Shown here one piece after another: positions 62,101-64,000 of a DNA stretch of 64,000 nucleotides. The notes beneath the pieces were generated by a model. The model saw only the letters and a list, made by a program, of their open reading frames with translations, was not told where the DNA came from and did not search any database. The stretch is from Cinclus cinclus (lineage: Eukaryota > Chordata > Aves > Passeriformes > Cinclidae), in contig NC_085051.1 of assembly GCF_963662255.1 (NCBI RefSeq), positions 57,936,101 through 58,000,100 of the forward strand, written 5' to 3'. The position numbers and the translations under genes are program-made. Each line of letters starts with the position of its first letter. The first letter of the stretch is position 1.

Positions 62101-63020
62101 CAGGGCTCGCACATGTCCCCATGGGTGTTGTAGCTGGTGCCCCAAGAGCTCGACACCAACTTGAGCTGGACAAGTGGCTACTGTGGCTACTGTAGCTGTC
62201 CACAAGCCAAACAGCACAAGGCAGCACATGAAACACATAATGACAAGAATGTAAAATAAACCCATCAGGCACTGGCTCAGCAGGATCATGATTTGTTCCC
62301 CTATGAAGATTCACTTGTACACTGTTTAATCCCCGGGGCTGGGGCCAGCTCCAGTTTGTGTCAAGGGAAGATTTTCCATTTACATTAATGGACCTGGAAT
62401 GGGCCCAAGCAAAGCTGTATAATCAGCAATGGTTTTATTAGACAAGAGAAACAGCCTTCCCCTTGATTCCCTCCTACTCCTCTGCACCAGCTGTAGGTCA
62501 GAACCTGCCACTTCTGCTTTGGAGACTGAGTCTTCTCCCAAGGAACTTGGTGTTTGTTTCAAACTAACCAAATTGGCATTTTCAATGGGAGCTGAGATTT
62601 ATCCATTGCCAGGGACAACAGCTTCAGATGATGAGCTGGACTATGCCTGACTCAAGCCTTCCAACTCATTTTCTGAAGAACACCATGTTGATTTTATACC
62701 CCTCTTAGTTTCTAAACTGGGAACTTCATACCTCTTGTTTATATTTTCCTTTAAAAACATTTCTTATCTGGGAGCAGTAGCAGGAACCCAGACAAATACA
62801 CAAGTTGAAAAGGCAACAGAAATGTTTTGTGCCAAGGAAGGATGGATGTAAGCGAACCTGGCTCTAATTACCATGGAAACAAAACACGTGTCTTATGAAA
62901 ATGATTCACACTGTTTTGAAGACTTTTCTGGAAGGCAGTAACTTACTGCCTTGGAGGCAGCACAGCAAAACAGAACAGCCAGAGAGTCAGGAGAGATGTG
63001 TCAGAGCAGGAGTATAACTT
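59194..63020. other. Single-copy non-coding stretch
   Basis: No transposon or gene was recognised. A small CpG cluster lies at 60930-61001 and a T12 run near 61119-61130. Frames of up to 180 codons on both strands around 60481-61072 lack recognisable domains. Confidence 0.55.
60930..61001. other. CpG-retaining patch
   Basis: Nine CpGs were counted in 72 bp, six of them between 60930 and 60952 (including GGCGCGGCGC). The rest of the neighbourhood is CpG-poor. It is a possible small regulatory element or exon; nothing in it identifies a product. Confidence 0.45.
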
Positions 63021-63158
63021 AGAATCATAGAATTGTTTGGATTGGAAAGGACCTTCAAGACTCTTGTTCCAGCCCCCTGCCATGTTCCAGGACACCTTCC
63101 ACCAGACCAGGTGACTCCAAGCCCCATCCAGACTGGAACACTTTCAGATGTGAGGCAT
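63021..63158 (-). mobile_element. CR1 LINE, 3' end fragment
   Basis: It begins AGAATCATAGAATTGTTTGG and continues ATTGGAAAGGACCTTCAAGA, CAGCCCCCTGCCATGTTCC, AGGACACCTTCCACCAGACC and CCAAGCCCCATCCAGACTGG, the reverse complement of a CR1 3' UTR. About 138 bp, 5'-truncated. Confidence 0.93.
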
Positions 63159-64000
63159 CCATGTGTCCAGAGATCAAAGCCTGTGAGCTTTGGACAAAAG
63201 AGAATATACAAAAATAGTTGTTAGAACATGCCCAGCTCACTTTTTGTAGGTTTGTCCCTCAGCATCAATCAGTCACTGTCTCCCAGAGCCTCTCCCCCTT
63301 ACAAGTGTGTGTGGGATCTCCCTGCTCCCTCATTTCTCACACGAAACCCTCACCAAACAAACGAACAAGAACCACACACACCCCTCCCAGCAGACTGTAA
63401 AATACCTGGAACACAGTGATAGCATTTAATCCCCCTGGCAGGGCCCTGAAGGGACTTTCAAACATCAAACAAGCTCTGCACCACCACAGCCTTACTCGTG
63501 AAATTATTTATCAGGGGCTAATTTATAGAGTCTTTTATAAGCTTTGTATTGGCTAATAATGTCCTGGAGGTCTCACATCCTCCAGCCTTGATGGATTCCA
63601 TGTTCACAAGGCTGGGAGCTTGACATGTAGAGGAGATTTGCAGCCTGGAGCCGTGCTGAGTGTCTGACCCTGTGCAGTGAGCACCATTTGGGCATCAAGA
63701 ACTGCACTGGGTTGGGTGATGGGTGCTCCTGTCCCACAAGACATGGGGTCCCACGTGGCTCATCCCCTCACATCACACCAGCAGTCAAGTGGTGAAAAAC
63801 ACCAGACATAAATCAGAGACTTGCTTGCATCAAACAGAGCCCCAAAATTAAGCAGATGCTGGCAAAGCTTTTTTGGTGAAATGTTTTCAAGCTCTGATAG
63901 TCAGTTCTGGGCAACAGCCACCCCTTTGAAATTATAGGAAACTTTAGGAGTTTTATAGTTGTTAGCCATGTCAGGGATCCCAGCCCAGGAAAAATCTCTT
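63159..64000. other. Single-copy non-coding stretch to window end
   Basis: No gene, RNA or transposon was recognised in the final 840 bp. Confidence 0.6.

Noticed and set aside
1..64000. CRISPR array, operon, prophage or other prokaryotic system
   Set aside because: No regularly spaced direct repeats, ribosome-binding sites or dense coding were seen. CR1 and LTR content show that the sequence is vertebrate.

Overview
The window looks like non-coding nuclear DNA from a bird, most likely a songbird (passerine). The basis is fifteen 5'-truncated 3' ends of CR1 LINEs carrying the avian tail (variants of ATTCTATGATTCTATGA), three solitary endogenous-retrovirus LTRs of kinds I recognise from songbird genomes, a CCCAT pentanucleotide array, and no mammalian SINEs or L1. 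CR1 also occurs in other sauropsids, so the passerine call rests partly on remembered LTR sequence and is an inference.

Layout. 1-14 kb: single-copy sequence with one CR1 tail (4611-4757), a C-run, an (AC)19 microsatellite and several A/T tracts. 14-26 kb: CR1 fragments at 14160, 19283, 22494, 22699 and 25567. 25.9-28.9 kb: two solo LTRs in opposite orientations (25941-26413 plus, about 28579-28915 minus). 31-42 kb: CR1 pieces at 31394, 35915, 38376 (the longest) and 41881. 42-56 kb: mostly single copy, with two CpG-retaining patches (45363-45540, 48757-49004), a CR1 (49595), the best-bounded LTR (50182-50631), a candidate 36-bp microexon on the minus strand (52558-52593) and the CCCAT array (54821-54975). 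57-64 kb: a CR1 tail followed by a purine tract containing a six-copy 11-mer array, three more CR1 pieces and a third CpG patch near 60930.

No protein-coding gene could be identified. The longest open frames (198 and 207 codons) are about what chance gives in six frames of 64 kb, and none has a recognisable domain. The window is therefore best read as a gene desert or the inside of a large intron. The 36-bp interval at 52558-52593 has strong splice sites on both sides and two stop-free frames. It is the best, still unproven, hint that a minus-strand gene spans the region. I found no CRISPR array, operon, tRNA, rRNA or recognisable small RNA, and no convincing new biological system.
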